A stretch of DNA of 55,061 nucleotides from an uncultured Acidobacteriota bacterium (GTDB taxonomy: Bacteria > Acidobacteriota > Blastocatellia > Pyrinomonadales > Pyrinomonadaceae), in contig CALMPJ010000195.1 of NCBI GenBank assembly GCA_937871585.1, forward strand, positions 1 through 55,061, in the 5' to 3' direction. A program made the position numbers and the translations under genes. Every line of letters begins with the position of its first letter. The first letter of the stretch is position 1. The notes under the pieces are model-generated. The model searched no databases. It saw nothing but the letters and a program-made list of their open reading frames with translations, and was not told the DNA's origin. Shown here piece after piece: positions 18,659-29,048 of the stretch.

Positions 18659-19090
18659 TTAATACGCATTCGGAGCCGGACGTTCCATCCAGCGTTCTGG
18701 ATGAACAAACCCGTGGAAACCGTACTGTTCATACAGTCCGTGAGCATCCTTTGTCGCCAAAACCCAACGCCGCAAACCTTGCAGATCGGGATGCTCGACG
18801 ATCGTTTGCATCAACCATTTGCTCAAACCTTGGCCGCGATAGTCTTCGAGAATATAGACATCACCAAGATACGCGAAAGTCGCTTTGTCACTGACAACAC
18901 GAGCAAATCCTATCTGCCGCTCGCCGTCGTAAACGCCAAAACAGATCGAATTCGTGATCGCAGTTTCAGTCTGTTCACGAGTGCGATTCGTCGCCCAATA
19001 CGATTCGTTTGACAGAAAATCCTGGATCGCATCGACGTCGAGCCGCGCTTTGTCGGTGTCGATCTCGAAATTGTCTCGTTCGGCTTTCAT
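18659..19090 (-). CDS. GNAT family N-acetyltransferase
   Basis: 143 residues. The acetyl-CoA binding motif appears in VYILEDYRGQGLSKWLM (R-G-Q-G-L-S), followed by a strand ending in WVLATKDAHGLYEQYGF, typical of GNAT motif B. Substrate unknown. Its ATG overlaps the stop of the HEAT-like gene by 4 bp, so the pair is co-translated. Confidence 0.85.
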   Translation of the reverse strand: MKAERDNFEIDTDKARLDVDAIQDFLSNESYWATNRTREQTETAITNSICFGVYDGERQIGFARVVSDKATFAYLGDVYILEDYRGQGLSKWLMQTIVEHPDLQGLRRWVLATKDAHGLYEQYGFHGFVHPERWMERPAPNAY

Positions 19091-19593
19091 ACGCCTAAGA
19101 TTCGCCGTGTTCGGCTTCGAATTCCCGCTGTTGCCGTTTCCGGATGCTGTACCGCAACAACTCGAAGCTCATTCATCAAAGCCTCGCTTCCCTTTGCAAT
19201 ATTTGCAGCTACCGAAAGTGAAAAGCACCTTACGGCGACAGGTTGCTGAATGTCAGCGAACAAGTTGAAGCAAGCGTCAAACACTCTGCCCTGCCATCGT
19301 TTGGGAATCTCAACAAATTGCAGAAGCCTCACAACATTTCGGCGAACAGCAACGTGAGCATCTGGGCGTTCTAATTGCTCGATCAAAGTCTTCCAGTACG
19401 GTTTTACCAGATCAGGATGCCGCTCAATGCAGTTACTCACAGCCCAAGCCGCACGCTGCGATTCGCGATAAACAGGCCCAACGAACAGTCTCATCAATTC
19501 CACAAATCGCTTGGCATCGTCACCAACATAATTCACGACCTTCGCCGTTTGCGACTTGGAATGTTCGGCGAGTAGCTCATCGCGAATGTCCAT
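19087..19593 (-). CDS. HEAT-like helical repeat protein
   Basis: 168 residues, fully alpha-helical pattern with repeated helix pairs (ESQRAAWAVSNCIERHPDLV, AVRRNVVRLLQFVEIP, AVRCFSLSVAANIAKGS), matching HEAT/ARM-type scaffolds that bind proteins. No signal peptide. Coupled to the GNAT gene and placed after eno. Function unknown. Confidence 0.65.
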   Translation of the reverse strand: MDIRDELLAEHSKSQTAKVVNYVGDDAKRFVELMRLFVGPVYRESQRAAWAVSNCIERHPDLVKPYWKTLIEQLERPDAHVAVRRNVVRLLQFVEIPKRWQGRVFDACFNLFADIQQPVAVRCFSLSVAANIAKGSEALMNELRVVAVQHPETATAGIRSRTRRILGV

Positions 19594-19606
19594 ATCAAAC
19601 GTACGG

Positions 19607-19651
19607 CAGGCTGCCTAGCCTGCCGGTTTCCGGAACAGGCTAGGCAGCCTG
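19607..19651 (-). repeat. Perfect 16-bp inverted repeat after eno
   Basis: CAGGCTGCCTAGCCTG (19607-19622) and CAGGCTAGGCAGCCTG (19636-19651) are exact reverse complements with a 13-nt loop. Each arm is itself nearly palindromic (CAGGCT ... AGCCTG), so alternative cruciform folds are possible. It starts 3 bp after the eno stop codon and ends 14 bp before the HEAT gene start. No T-tract follows, so it may stabilise the eno mRNA 3' end or be a mobile palindromic repeat rather than a terminator. Confidence 0.8.
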
Positions 19652-19653
19652 TT

Positions 19654-20940
<1,287 letters not shown>

Positions 20941-21036
20941 TTATCAAATTTTCTCCCTTAATTTCGGCGATTCGCCATATGTGTAAATCTAATCGGAATG
21001 GGGCGAATAATCAATCGGATGTCTTAAAATGGCGGC

Positions 21037-21061
21037 GCCGCCTCGGAAAAACCGAGGCGGC
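21037..21061 (-). terminator. Intrinsic terminator of the 204-residue protein gene
   Basis: Perfect 10-bp stem GCCGCCTCGG / CCGAGGCGGC with a 5-nt loop. It starts 15 bp after the stop codon of the minus-strand gene; on that strand a short T run (TTTT) follows a few bases beyond the stem. The plus strand also has TTTT after the stem, so it may work both ways. Confidence 0.65.
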
Positions 21062-21075
21062 TGCCTTTTCGATGC

Positions 21076-21690
21076 TTACGGAGCGCCGTAGATAACCGCA
21101 GAGTTCGAGAAGTGAGAGGTGTTAGTGGCCGCGACGGCGCGGACCTTGTATTCGTAGAATTGTCCTGGCGTGACCGGCGAGTCGATGTAGGCTTGTTTCT
21201 TGGTGATACCAAGAACGCCCCATTCGCCCTCGTCGCCTGCTCGACGCCACATCTCGTAAGTAACGGATCCGAGTCTGTTGTTTCCGTTGAACTGTAGCCG
21301 TGTGACACCGTTCGAGGTTCCGGCTGCGGCCAGATCGCTCGGGGCCTCTGCCAGTATGGTCGTTGGCGGTTTTGGAAATGTGAATCCGCAGGCCTCGTAT
21401 GCACGCCTTGGACATTCGGCGGCGACAAGATAATTACGCACCTTTGCCAGACGTACCAATACGTCTTCACGGATCGACTGCTTATCAGCGATCGCCGACT
21501 GCTTTACGGCAGTCTTTACCACACCATCCTCGATCGCTGCTTCAAATGTTGTATTGATCGGATCGAACAACCGCGAAAGGTCAGCGGCAAGGGTCGGGTC
21601 GAGCCCTGTCACAAGCCCGCCGTCAAGGCTCATCTTTACGTTCTTGCTGAAATCGACGAGATCCGCATCTGAGAGTTTTCTGTAATCCAT
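21076..21690 (-). CDS. Hypothetical protein with fibronectin III-like C-terminus
   Basis: 204 residues from the ATG at 21690, chosen because AGGAGA lies 7 bp upstream; the frame is open further up to 21846 but that part is hydrophobic and has no such site. The N-terminal half is helical (MDYRKLSDADLVDFSKNVK); the C-terminal half with GVTRLQFNGNNRLGSVTYEM and GQFYEYKVRAVAATNTSHFS resembles a fibronectin type III domain. No signal peptide from this start. Function unknown. Confidence 0.7.
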   Translation of the reverse strand: MDYRKLSDADLVDFSKNVKMSLDGGLVTGLDPTLAADLSRLFDPINTTFEAAIEDGVVKTAVKQSAIADKQSIREDVLVRLAKVRNYLVAAECPRRAYEACGFTFPKPPTTILAEAPSDLAAAGTSNGVTRLQFNGNNRLGSVTYEMWRRAGDEGEWGVLGITKKQAYIDSPVTPGQFYEYKVRAVAATNTSHFSNSAVIYGAP

Positions 21691-21810
21691 GTAATTTTCT
21701 CCTGTTTTGTGATTGTTTTGTCTAAGCTGCAACGCATTGCAGCCATTACCAGAATTGCATAGATGCAACAACGTGTCAAGACAAATCACCGCATAAAGCC
21801 CAAAAAGAAA

Positions 21811-22104
21811 CATTTCTCCAACAAGGAACATTATTTCGCTGCTCATTGGAAACGCTTTTCTTCGAAGAAAGCAGTCTTTGCTTTGAAGAAAACAACCTTC
21901 GCCTCAGAGAAAAGACTTTCCGACGCTAAGAAAACACCTTTCGCTGCGAAGAAGAGACCTTTTTCTGCGCAGAAAAATGACTATTCAAGCTAACAAAATG
22001 CCTAAACTGCGCAGAAGAATCATTTTTCTCTGAAGAAAAGTGTTTTTTCTCGTAAGAAAATCAATCTTTCTTTGAAGAAGGCTCGATTCGCGTGAAAAAA
22101 GTTC
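21811..22104. repeat. Tandem array, about 14 units of exactly 21 bp
   Basis: Degenerate 21-mers in strict register (for example from 21853, 21874, 21895, 21916, 21937, 21958, 21979, 22000, 22021, 22042, 22063, 22084), rough consensus CCTTTCNCTGCGAAGAAAANA. Each unit is quasi-palindromic (TTTC ... GAAA), with T-runs and A-runs about 10-11 bp apart, so they fall on one face of the helix. It fills most of the 573-bp gap between the 204-residue protein gene and the RHS gene. Same period as the array at 734-901 but different sequence. The last part (22095-22126) can fold as an A6/T6 hairpin. Confidence 0.85.
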
Positions 22105-22124
22105 TCTTCATACGGGAACCTTTT

Positions 22125-22263
22125 TTGACTTCGAGCATCTATTAGTTGTAAGTTAAACGACAATTCAGCAAAATTAGCGATCCCGATAATGGTTTACAAC
22201 CGCTGTTAACCGTTAAAAGATCTTCCTAGCAAGGTTTTCTACAACTTAAAGAGGAGTTCCACC
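22125..22263 (+). promoter_or_regulatory. Putative promoter and leader of the RHS gene
   Basis: TTGACT at 22125-22130 and TAAGTT at 22149-22154, 18 bp apart, are a possible -35/-10 pair (weak -10). A clear ribosome binding site GAGGAG lies at 22251-22256, 7 bp before the ATG at 22264. Confidence 0.4.
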
Positions 22264-25200
22264 ATGTCCGAACCTCGTATTTCCCCGTTTATCAGTAGCA
22301 TTAGAGTATTGGTGTGTTTGTCCGTTTTTTCTATCATCGCTTTCGGATTCGTGAGCTATGTTGACAGGGTGGAGACGGCCGAGAAATCGGCAGAACCCGT
22401 TGGATCCGAAGCGAAGCCGGAACCGCCGCTAATGACTGCTCCAGCAGGCGCAGTTCTGTTTGATTTTGACGGTGACGGGAAAACTGACATTGGCCGCTGG
22501 CACGGTGCAAATACCGAATACAAGGTCTGGAAGAGCGGAGCGAGTTCATTTCTTACTGAGACGATCGGTTCGAGTGGTGCACGACCAATTTCCGGCGACT
22601 TCGACAATGACAATAAGTTTGATGTAGGAACCTTTGCGGCAGGTGCATGGACTATCAAGCTGAGCAGCAACAGTTCGACGATCACACCGTCATTTGGAAC
22701 TACTGGTGACATACCCGTGATGGGGGACTTTAATGGTGGAGGAACGTCTGATTGTGCCGTATTCCGACCCTCGACAAACGTCTGGTGGATCTTAACTGAT
22801 TGTTCGGGATCATATTCTTCAACGTCGTACGGAAGTGCCGGAGACATCCCGGTTCCGGGGGATTATGATGGCGATAGCAAAACGGACATCGCAGTTTACA
22901 GACCAACCACCGGCTATTGGTATGCGTCTTTAAGTGGCGGCGGTTCGCTTGGGGTTCAATGGGGTATATCGACAGATGTTCCGATTGCCGCGGATTTCGA
23001 TGGTGACGCCAAAGATGACCTAGTTGTGTTCAGGCCGGGTTCCGGAACTTGGTACGTACTAAAGAGCCAATACGGTTATTCTACCTACTCAACCCAAGTA
23101 TGGGGCAATTGGTACGACCAACCCGTAGCAGGTGATTATGACGGCGACGGAATGGCGGATCATGCCTTGTGGCGCCCAACAACAGGCGAATGGTGGATAT
23201 TGAAAAGCACGGGCGGCAATCTGACCTATACGCTCGGTGTTCCCGGCGATACGGCGGTCCCCTCGGCGTTTACAAAGCAAGTTGGAGGAACGGCGACCGG
23301 TTATGAATTAGCTGCTGATCGCCTCGACCCTGAGAACGCGACAGGCGGCACGGACTATTACTCACGCAACTTTTCGTGGGGAACATCGCTTGTTTCTCTT
23401 CCGGGACGTTCAGGCCTCCATGCAGGGCTTGGCATCGGTTACAACTCTCTTGTCTGGATCAAAACCGGTGGTTCGATGTATTTCGATCCCGATTCGAGCA
23501 ATGTTGCACCGGGATTCCGTTTTGGATTGCCGGTGATCGAGCCTGTCTATTACAACTCCACTCGAAGTAAGTGGGCGTACATGATGGTCACGCCATCAGG
23601 GAAACGTGTCGAGTTTCTAGAAACAACGGTTGATGAGACCTTCGAGACAACAGATTCGAGCTACACGCAACTGGTAACAGGCACGACCGCAGCACCAAAC
23701 CTTCCCAGCGAAGGCGTAACTATGACCGTCAAGACAACCGACGGTACACAGATGACGTACTCTTGGAACAGTGGGGCCTATCGTTGCACACGAATAAAGG
23801 ACCGTAACGGCAATTACATCGATTACACCTATTCGGCCTACGGAAAGCTTGAGACGATGACCGACACGCTCGGTCGCGAACTGACAGTAAACTATGACGT
23901 TTACGGTCGTATCTCGACGATCACTCAGACATGGAAGACAAGCAACGGTGCAGGCCCCAGTACTACGACGCATACGTACGCAACACTGACTTACACAACG
24001 AAGACCGTAGCGACGAACTGGAGCGTGTCATTTTACGGCCCACCGAACGACACCGCTGTAACCGTTCTAGACAAAATAACCTATGCTGACGGCAGTGCTA
24101 CAAAGTTTGAATACAATGGCTATATTCAGGTCAAAAAGGTGACGAACGTCGCTGCTGACACTACCACGAATCTCAACTATGTTTCGACCGACCTTGACCG
24201 CGATCTTATTACAACCGGGCAGACCGATGCGCCTCGGATCGGAGTGACAAGAACCTGGGCAAAAGACTTCAACAACGAAGATCCGGTGGTCGTTAAAAAC
24301 ACACTAAGCGCATCAGAGAGTTACACACTAGGCAGCGCTTCGGGAACTGCGACAAGAATTCAGGTTTGGTCAGACGACCACCCTGATGATCTGCGATCGA
24401 ACACGTTCGTCTACGCCTCTGGCTGGAATGAGGGACTTCCTATCGGAACAGAGGACTGTATAACGACCTCCGCATCCTGCACGACACAAAAAAGGTGGAC
24501 TTGGAACCAATGGACGCAGGATAATACAGGCGTGGGCTATATCCTCAATCCTCGCATGACCGAGACCCAGGTTGGCGACGGAACAAATACCAAGAAAACT
24601 ACCGTCAGCTATTACCATCATACTGGCTCGGGCATTCGTTTGCCCGAAACGGTTACGGTCGGCGACGCTACGACCGTCAAGAAAACTCAGACAACGACAT
24701 ATGGCTGGGACTCGAACTATCTTTCAAGACGTTTGATCGGCCTTCCTACCGAGACCTTGCTTTACGAAGGATCGTCGACTCTAATGTCGAAAGTTACTTA
24801 CGGTTACGACGAGAACGGATATACGGGCGGTGACCAATCGTTGTCGGGCACGACCAATCATTGCACCTCGACATCGGGAGATTGTCCTACGGCCTACGGC
24901 ACAAGCTTCGGCTATCGAGGAAATCTGACTTCAACGACGCGTTGGAATATCAATACTCCAACAACGTCGGGAAATGCCGTCACATCATCGACAAAATACA
25001 ATATCGCGGGTTCGCCGATCTCATCGACCGATCCTCGCGGCAGAACCAGTTCGGTCTCATACAACGATTCGAGCGGTGTGTGGAATGACGGTACGGGGAG
25101 GTCGACATTTGCGTATCCTGCCTCAGTGACTGACGTAAGCGGTAATACCTCGACCGTAAAGTATCGATTCGATACCGGTGCAAACGTCGAGGCGACAAGT

Positions 25201-28200
25201 CCCGCACCTGCCGGACAGGACTACGGCAAAACAACAAAGCGAGTTTATGACAGTGTGGGCAGGCTTGAGAAAAGTTCGGTTTACGTAAATGAAACCGAGC
25301 GGTTCTATACTCGCTATGGGTTCCCGACCAACGGTATTCAGACACAGAGTTACACGACCGTTACGGATGTGGACGGAGATAGCAACATTGCAGAAGATGA
25401 GGTTTACTCCGAAAGCTGGCTGGACGGAGCAGGACGTGTGTTACGTTCGAGGACTGAGCACCCCGGCTCGACCGGCGGCTGGTCCGCGACAAAGGCAACC
25501 TACGACATTTTGGGACGTGTTTCTTCGCAGTCCGTCCCGACCGAAACGGATTCAAGCTACGATCCTGCTGGCGACGATTACACTCGCGGTTGGGTCTATA
25601 ACTATACCTATTACGATTGGATGGGCAGGACCATCCGTACGGTTCCCTCAGACTCGAATGGTTCGGATGGTAAGGATACGTTGATCTCTTATGCCGGTTG
25701 CGGCTGTGCGGGCGGGCTTGAGACAACCATTGAAGGGCCCTCTGTTGCAAGGGACGATACGGCGGGAAACGCACGACGAAAGCAGAAGGTTTACGAAGAC
25801 ATTCTTGGGCGAACGGTAAAGACCGAGGTCTTCGCATGGAACGGCTCGACGGTTCATACTGCGACCGTCAATACGTTCAACGGTCGGGATCAGATCACGA
25901 ACACAAGACAGTATGCCGGATCGACCGCCAGCGGTACGTATCAGGATGTGACCATGACCTATGACGGACATGGACGTATGGACACACGCCACTATCCGAT
26001 CGAGGACAACAGCACTTATACCACTTGGACTTACAACACTGACGACAGCATTTCCACGATCACTGATCCTCGGGGAGCCGTCACGGCCTACACTTACGAG
26101 AATGTCACTGGTACGCCGAAACGCCCGCTTTTGACCAAGATCGAGTACACGCCTCATTCCGGCGGCGTCGATACTCCGACAGTGGATCTCGCGTATGACA
26201 ACCTCGGTAATCGGACCTCAATGATCACCGACGGAGTCAGCGAAGTCGAGTATACCTACGACTCTTTGTCACGAATGCTAACCGAGACCGTTGCCTTCGA
26301 CGATCTTCCGGATCCTCTTGTTATCACGTACACCTACGGTTTGACTGGACTGAAATCGATCCAAGATCCGTTTGGACAGGACATCAACTATACAAATGAC
26401 AAGACCGGCAAACTGACGGCGGTTACGGGTGATCCGTTTGCCGAAGGAAACGGCGACTATGCATCCGGCATCCAATATCGTGCATTCGGTGCTGTGAAGA
26501 GAATGGACTACGATATGCCGGGCGGTGATTCGCAGATAAAGGTTGAGTATGACAATGCGTTGAGAATCAGTCATTCGTCTGCAACCTTGGCTGGCAGCAC
26601 GACGAATCACATACTTAAGGCAGACTACAGCTATTACACGGACGGGCGAGTTTCGGCAAAGAACGATCTGCTCGACAACCAGTGGGATCGGACAAGCAAG
26701 TATGACTTTGCGGGCAGGGTGTCATTCAATCAATTCGGAATGAACACGGCTCAGACCAAGCGTGTTTACGAGCAGTCGATCGTCTATGACAATTTTTCGC
26801 AGATGGGCGGCCGCACGACAGAGTATTGGGGACAGACGGGCGGCTTTAGTGCTAGCTACACGAACGGACGAAAGACTTCGCCGAACGCACCGACATATGA
26901 TGCTGCGGGGAACATTACTTACGAGAGCCAGAGCGACAATAGTAAGCAGTGGGCGACCATTGATGCGGCAGGGCGTAGAATTGCGGTGAGAGATCGTTGG
27001 CAGAAGGGCGCGAGTTCTTCGCAGGAGGACGAGACTGGTTATGTTCATGATGGCGATGGTCGTCCGGTGATCGAAAAGCGTGGGATGAGGTTTAGTCCGT
27101 ATAATGATCCGATGAACGCCGTTACCACAAAGTACCAGATCTGGTCGAGCGTTTTGGGAGCCAGTCTGACGACTATTGATCGCGACGGTAACAAGATCGC
27201 GACGAAGGTCTTTGCCGGCGGAACACATATCGCAACTCAGAATAGCGAAGGCGGCGATGCACTTGTCTTCCACACAGCCGATCCTGTCACAGGCACGACC
27301 GCAGTATTCACAGGCTCAAGCAGCATCGCAACAAAAGAAGACGAGACCGAACCCCTAGGCCAGTCCATCGAAACCACCGACCCCGGCACCAGCTACCCTT
27401 CGGGCTATAGCGATGTCCTCGGCATCGCCAAAGACCCGGAATGGCAGTGTATGAAGGCAAAGGTGATCTACGGAAGCTTCGAAGGAATGCCGGTTCATTG
27501 TCAGAAAGCGAGACTTCAATCTGATGACTTTGACATATTTAGGGACTTTGTAATAACGACGCAAGAATGGACTCCTGAGGTACAACCGTCGAGCGCGACA
27601 GGGCTAACGGGTAGGTCAGATTTAACATCGATGACCACCAAACCGCCCAAATCCGAAGAATGTCCACGAGATAGCAAAGGACGTCCGAAGGAACCGTGCG
27701 ACACTGGCTGGGAAATTCCAGGATTTATCAGCGCGGAAATGAGTGGAGAAGATCGAAGTTGGCAAGACGGCAATAATGCATCAAGAACTAACGCGAATAG
27801 GCATTGCTCGATTACGGTAACGGTTGAGGGGGCGGGTGAAATGACGGATCCCGCTGGCCCTTCCTACGGATACGCATTTAAAGTCAACGGAAGTGTAAAC
27901 ACAAGCGCTATCGGATTTGTCGGTGTACCGGGAGTCGATCAAGATAAGGTCGAAGGTGATTTGAAAGTCAAGGACGGAAAATGGACTGTGGGTCAAACTG
28001 TAATGTACGGCTTTACCCGCCGAACTTATGCGGGAGATGAGTTACCACGGCTTGACAGTAAACCTCAGAGCGACGATTCCCCCAGGCCTCTTTCGCGTAC
28101 GATTGGTGCAACAACGTTTTCTTGGGATGATAGTCCTGGTTTTTACAAGTTTGATAATTTTGACAAAGGCAACAGGCTCGTTTCGGCAGAAATGGACGCC

Positions 28201-28320
28201 GCCTTTCGCTTCTATGTAAAGGAACCGGGTGGTGGCGTGTGTTCGATCTTTCTCAGAATAAACACCTCATTGAAGAATGGCAAATGGACCGGCAGCCACC
28301 GATGGGGCCTTTTTGACTGA
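22264..28320 (+). CDS. Giant FG-GAP/VCBS and RHS (YD) repeat surface protein
   Basis: 2018 residues. N-terminal hydrophobic segment (about 13-31) as signal or anchor. Residues of about 55-340 hold six FG-GAP/VCBS-type repeats with Ca-binding loops (FDFDGDGKTDIG, GDYDGDSKTDIAVYRP, GDYDGDGMADHALWRP). From about 380 to 1700 come a TcdB-like region and many RHS/YD repeats (YDILGRVSSQS, YDWMGRTIRT, YEDILGRTVKTE, YDSLSRMLTE, YDFAGRVSF) that normally build a hollow beta-cocoon. No canonical RHS core ending with a D-P-x-G-x-x motif is visible. The C-terminal part of about 300 residues (from about GYSDVLGIAKDPEWQ) is unlike the repeats and is the candidate variable effector or binding domain. Followed by a small secreted protein gene. 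Confidence 0.88.
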   Translation: MSEPRISPFISSIRVLVCLSVFSIIAFGFVSYVDRVETAEKSAEPVGSEAKPEPPLMTAPAGAVLFDFDGDGKTDIGRWHGANTEYKVWKSGASSFLTETIGSSGARPISGDFDNDNKFDVGTFAAGAWTIKLSSNSSTITPSFGTTGDIPVMGDFNGGGTSDCAVFRPSTNVWWILTDCSGSYSSTSYGSAGDIPVPGDYDGDSKTDIAVYRPTTGYWYASLSGGGSLGVQWGISTDVPIAADFDGDAKDDLVVFRPGSGTWYVLKSQYGYSTYSTQVWGNWYDQPVAGDYDGDGMADHALWRPTTGEWWILKSTGGNLTYTLGVPGDTAVPSAFTKQVGGTATGYELAADRLDPENATGGTDYYSRNFSWGTSLVSLPGRSGLHAGLGIGYNSLVWIKTGGSMYFDPDSSNVAPGFRFGLPVIEPVYYNSTRSKWAYMMVTPSGKRVEFLETTVDETFETTDSSYTQLVTGTTAAPNLPSEGVTMTVKTTDGTQMTYSWNSGAYRCTRIKDRNGNYIDYTYSAYGKLETMTDTLGRELTVNYDVYGRISTITQTWKTSNGAGPSTTTHTYATLTYTTKTVATNWSVSFYGPPNDTAVTVLDKITYADGSATKFEYNGYIQVKKVTNVAADTTTNLNYVSTDLDRDLITTGQTDAPRIGVTRTWAKDFNNEDPVVVKNTLSASESYTLGSASGTATRIQVWSDDHPDDLRSNTFVYASGWNEGLPIGTEDCITTSASCTTQKRWTWNQWTQDNTGVGYILNPRMTETQVGDGTNTKKTTVSYYHHTGSGIRLPETVTVGDATTVKKTQTTTYGWDSNYLSRRLIGLPTETLLYEGSSTLMSKVTYGYDENGYTGGDQSLSGTTNHCTSTSGDCPTAYGTSFGYRGNLTSTTRWNINTPTTSGNAVTSSTKYNIAGSPISSTDPRGRTSSVSYNDSSGVWNDGTGRSTFAYPASVTDVSGNTSTVKYRFDTGANVEATSPAPAGQDYGKTTKRVYDSVGRLEKSSVYVNETERFYTRYGFPTNGIQTQSYTTVTDVDGDSNIAEDEVYSESWLDGAGRVLRSRTEHPGSTGGWSATKATYDILGRVSSQSVPTETDSSYDPAGDDYTRGWVYNYTYYDWMGRTIRTVPSDSNGSDGKDTLISYAGCGCAGGLETTIEGPSVARDDTAGNARRKQKVYEDILGRTVKTEVFAWNGSTVHTATVNTFNGRDQITNTRQYAGSTASGTYQDVTMTYDGHGRMDTRHYPIEDNSTYTTWTYNTDDSISTITDPRGAVTAYTYENVTGTPKRPLLTKIEYTPHSGGVDTPTVDLAYDNLGNRTSMITDGVSEVEYTYDSLSRMLTETVAFDDLPDPLVITYTYGLTGLKSIQDPFGQDINYTNDKTGKLTAVTGDPFAEGNGDYASGIQYRAFGAVKRMDYDMPGGDSQIKVEYDNALRISHSSATLAGSTTNHILKADYSYYTDGRVSAKNDLLDNQWDRTSKYDFAGRVSFNQFGMNTAQTKRVYEQSIVYDNFSQMGGRTTEYWGQTGGFSASYTNGRKTSPNAPTYDAAGNITYESQSDNSKQWATIDAAGRRIAVRDRWQKGASSSQEDETGYVHDGDGRPVIEKRGMRFSPYNDPMNAVTTKYQIWSSVLGASLTTIDRDGNKIATKVFAGGTHIATQNSEGGDALVFHTADPVTGTTAVFTGSSSIATKEDETEPLGQSIETTDPGTSYPSGYSDVLGIAKDPEWQCMKAKVIYGSFEGMPVHCQKARLQSDDFDIFRDFVITTQEWTPEVQPSSATGLTGRSDLTSMTTKPPKSEECPRDSKGRPKEPCDTGWEIPGFISAEMSGEDRSWQDGNNASRTNANRHCSITVTVEGAGEMTDPAGPSYGYAFKVNGSVNTSAIGFVGVPGVDQDKVEGDLKVKDGKWTVGQTVMYGFTRRTYAGDELPRLDSKPQSDDSPRPLSRTIGATTFSWDDSPGFYKFDNFDKGNRLVSAEMDAAFRFYVKEPGGGVCSIFLRINTSLKNGKWTGSHRWGLFD

Positions 28321-28326
28321 TAAACT

Positions 28327-28353
28327 ATGTCGTTTGTCGAGTCATTACGACAT
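28327..28353 (+). other. 7-bp hairpin between RHS gene and next gene
   Basis: ATGTCGT (28327-28333) pairs perfectly with ACGACAT (28347-28353). No T-tract, so it may be a processing or attenuation site in a common transcript of the two genes. Confidence 0.4.
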
Positions 28354-28388
28354 CAATCTAATACCCGTTCGGAGGTCAGAATCACAAA

Positions 28389-29048
28389 ATGAAAAACTTC
28401 AGAATTTTAATGAATTTACTTCTCACGAGCGCACTTTTCATCGTCGCGTCGGTCAATGCGCAGAAAGAAGGGAACGCTTGCAACGAAATAAATGGGAGTG
28501 TCACTCAACTGATTGGTAAGTTGGAATCAAATGACGCGGAACTCGCAAGTGCTGGCGTTCGGGGTTTGATTGTTTTGGCAAGTAGGTCAGCCGGAGATCG
28601 CGAAGCCGTTGTTTCAGCCGTTATGAAAAGTGTAGAAACGGCAGACTTCTTGAATGGCGAATTGACGGTCATTCCGCCGCGAGAATTTCAGCTATGGCGA
28701 AACGCCAACCATGTCTTTCGTGAACTTCTGGCGTTCGAAGCAGTTGATCTCGTTGTCGGATGCATGTATTGCTCAGACGGCGTCGTCAAGAACCAGCCCG
28801 GCTACCGAACTCTGACGGTTTTCGGAAGCTCAAAATTCCGAGAGCAAACCGTCGAAAAGCTTTCAAATGTTTTGAAAACGGGAAACAAACAATCAAGATC
28901 CTTAACGGCCGTGCTTTTTAGCGAAATTGGCGGCTCCGAAGCCAAAACCGTACTTACCACGGCGTACAACTCCGAAACGGATCAAGAGGTGAAGGGTTGG
29001 ATTCGAAAATCTCTTGATGCTATCGATCGATCACCCGCCAGAAATTAG
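28389..29048 (+). CDS. Secreted helical-repeat protein, candidate partner of the RHS protein
   Basis: 219 residues; GGAGG lies about 13 bp upstream of the ATG. Signal peptide MKNFRILMNLLLTSALFIVA with cleavage likely after VNA. The mature part has helix-pair patterns like HEAT repeats (GLIVLASRSAGDREAVVSAV; LTAVLFSEIGGSEAKTVLTT) and a Cys pair in GCMYCSDG. It lies 68 bp after the RHS gene on the same strand, the usual place for an immunity or accessory gene, but the exported location is atypical for immunity to a cytoplasmic toxin. Function not known. Confidence 0.6.
   Translation: MKNFRILMNLLLTSALFIVASVNAQKEGNACNEINGSVTQLIGKLESNDAELASAGVRGLIVLASRSAGDREAVVSAVMKSVETADFLNGELTVIPPREFQLWRNANHVFRELLAFEAVDLVVGCMYCSDGVVKNQPGYRTLTVFGSSKFREQTVEKLSNVLKTGNKQSRSLTAVLFSEIGGSEAKTVLTTAYNSETDQEVKGWIRKSLDAIDRSPARN

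Noticed and set aside
21691..21846. N-terminal extension of the fibronectin-like protein with a hydrophobic segment, possible signal anchor
   Set aside because: A good ribosome binding site supports the internal ATG at 21690, and the extension lies partly in the 21-bp array.
21763..21993. 76-residue Lys-rich frame with a 7-residue repeat (F-A-x-K-K type), histone H1-like in look
   Set aside because: The 21-bp period continues for about 100 bp past the stop codon and is a property of the DNA array, no ribosome binding site is present, and a similar period exists in a clearly non-coding array at 734-901.
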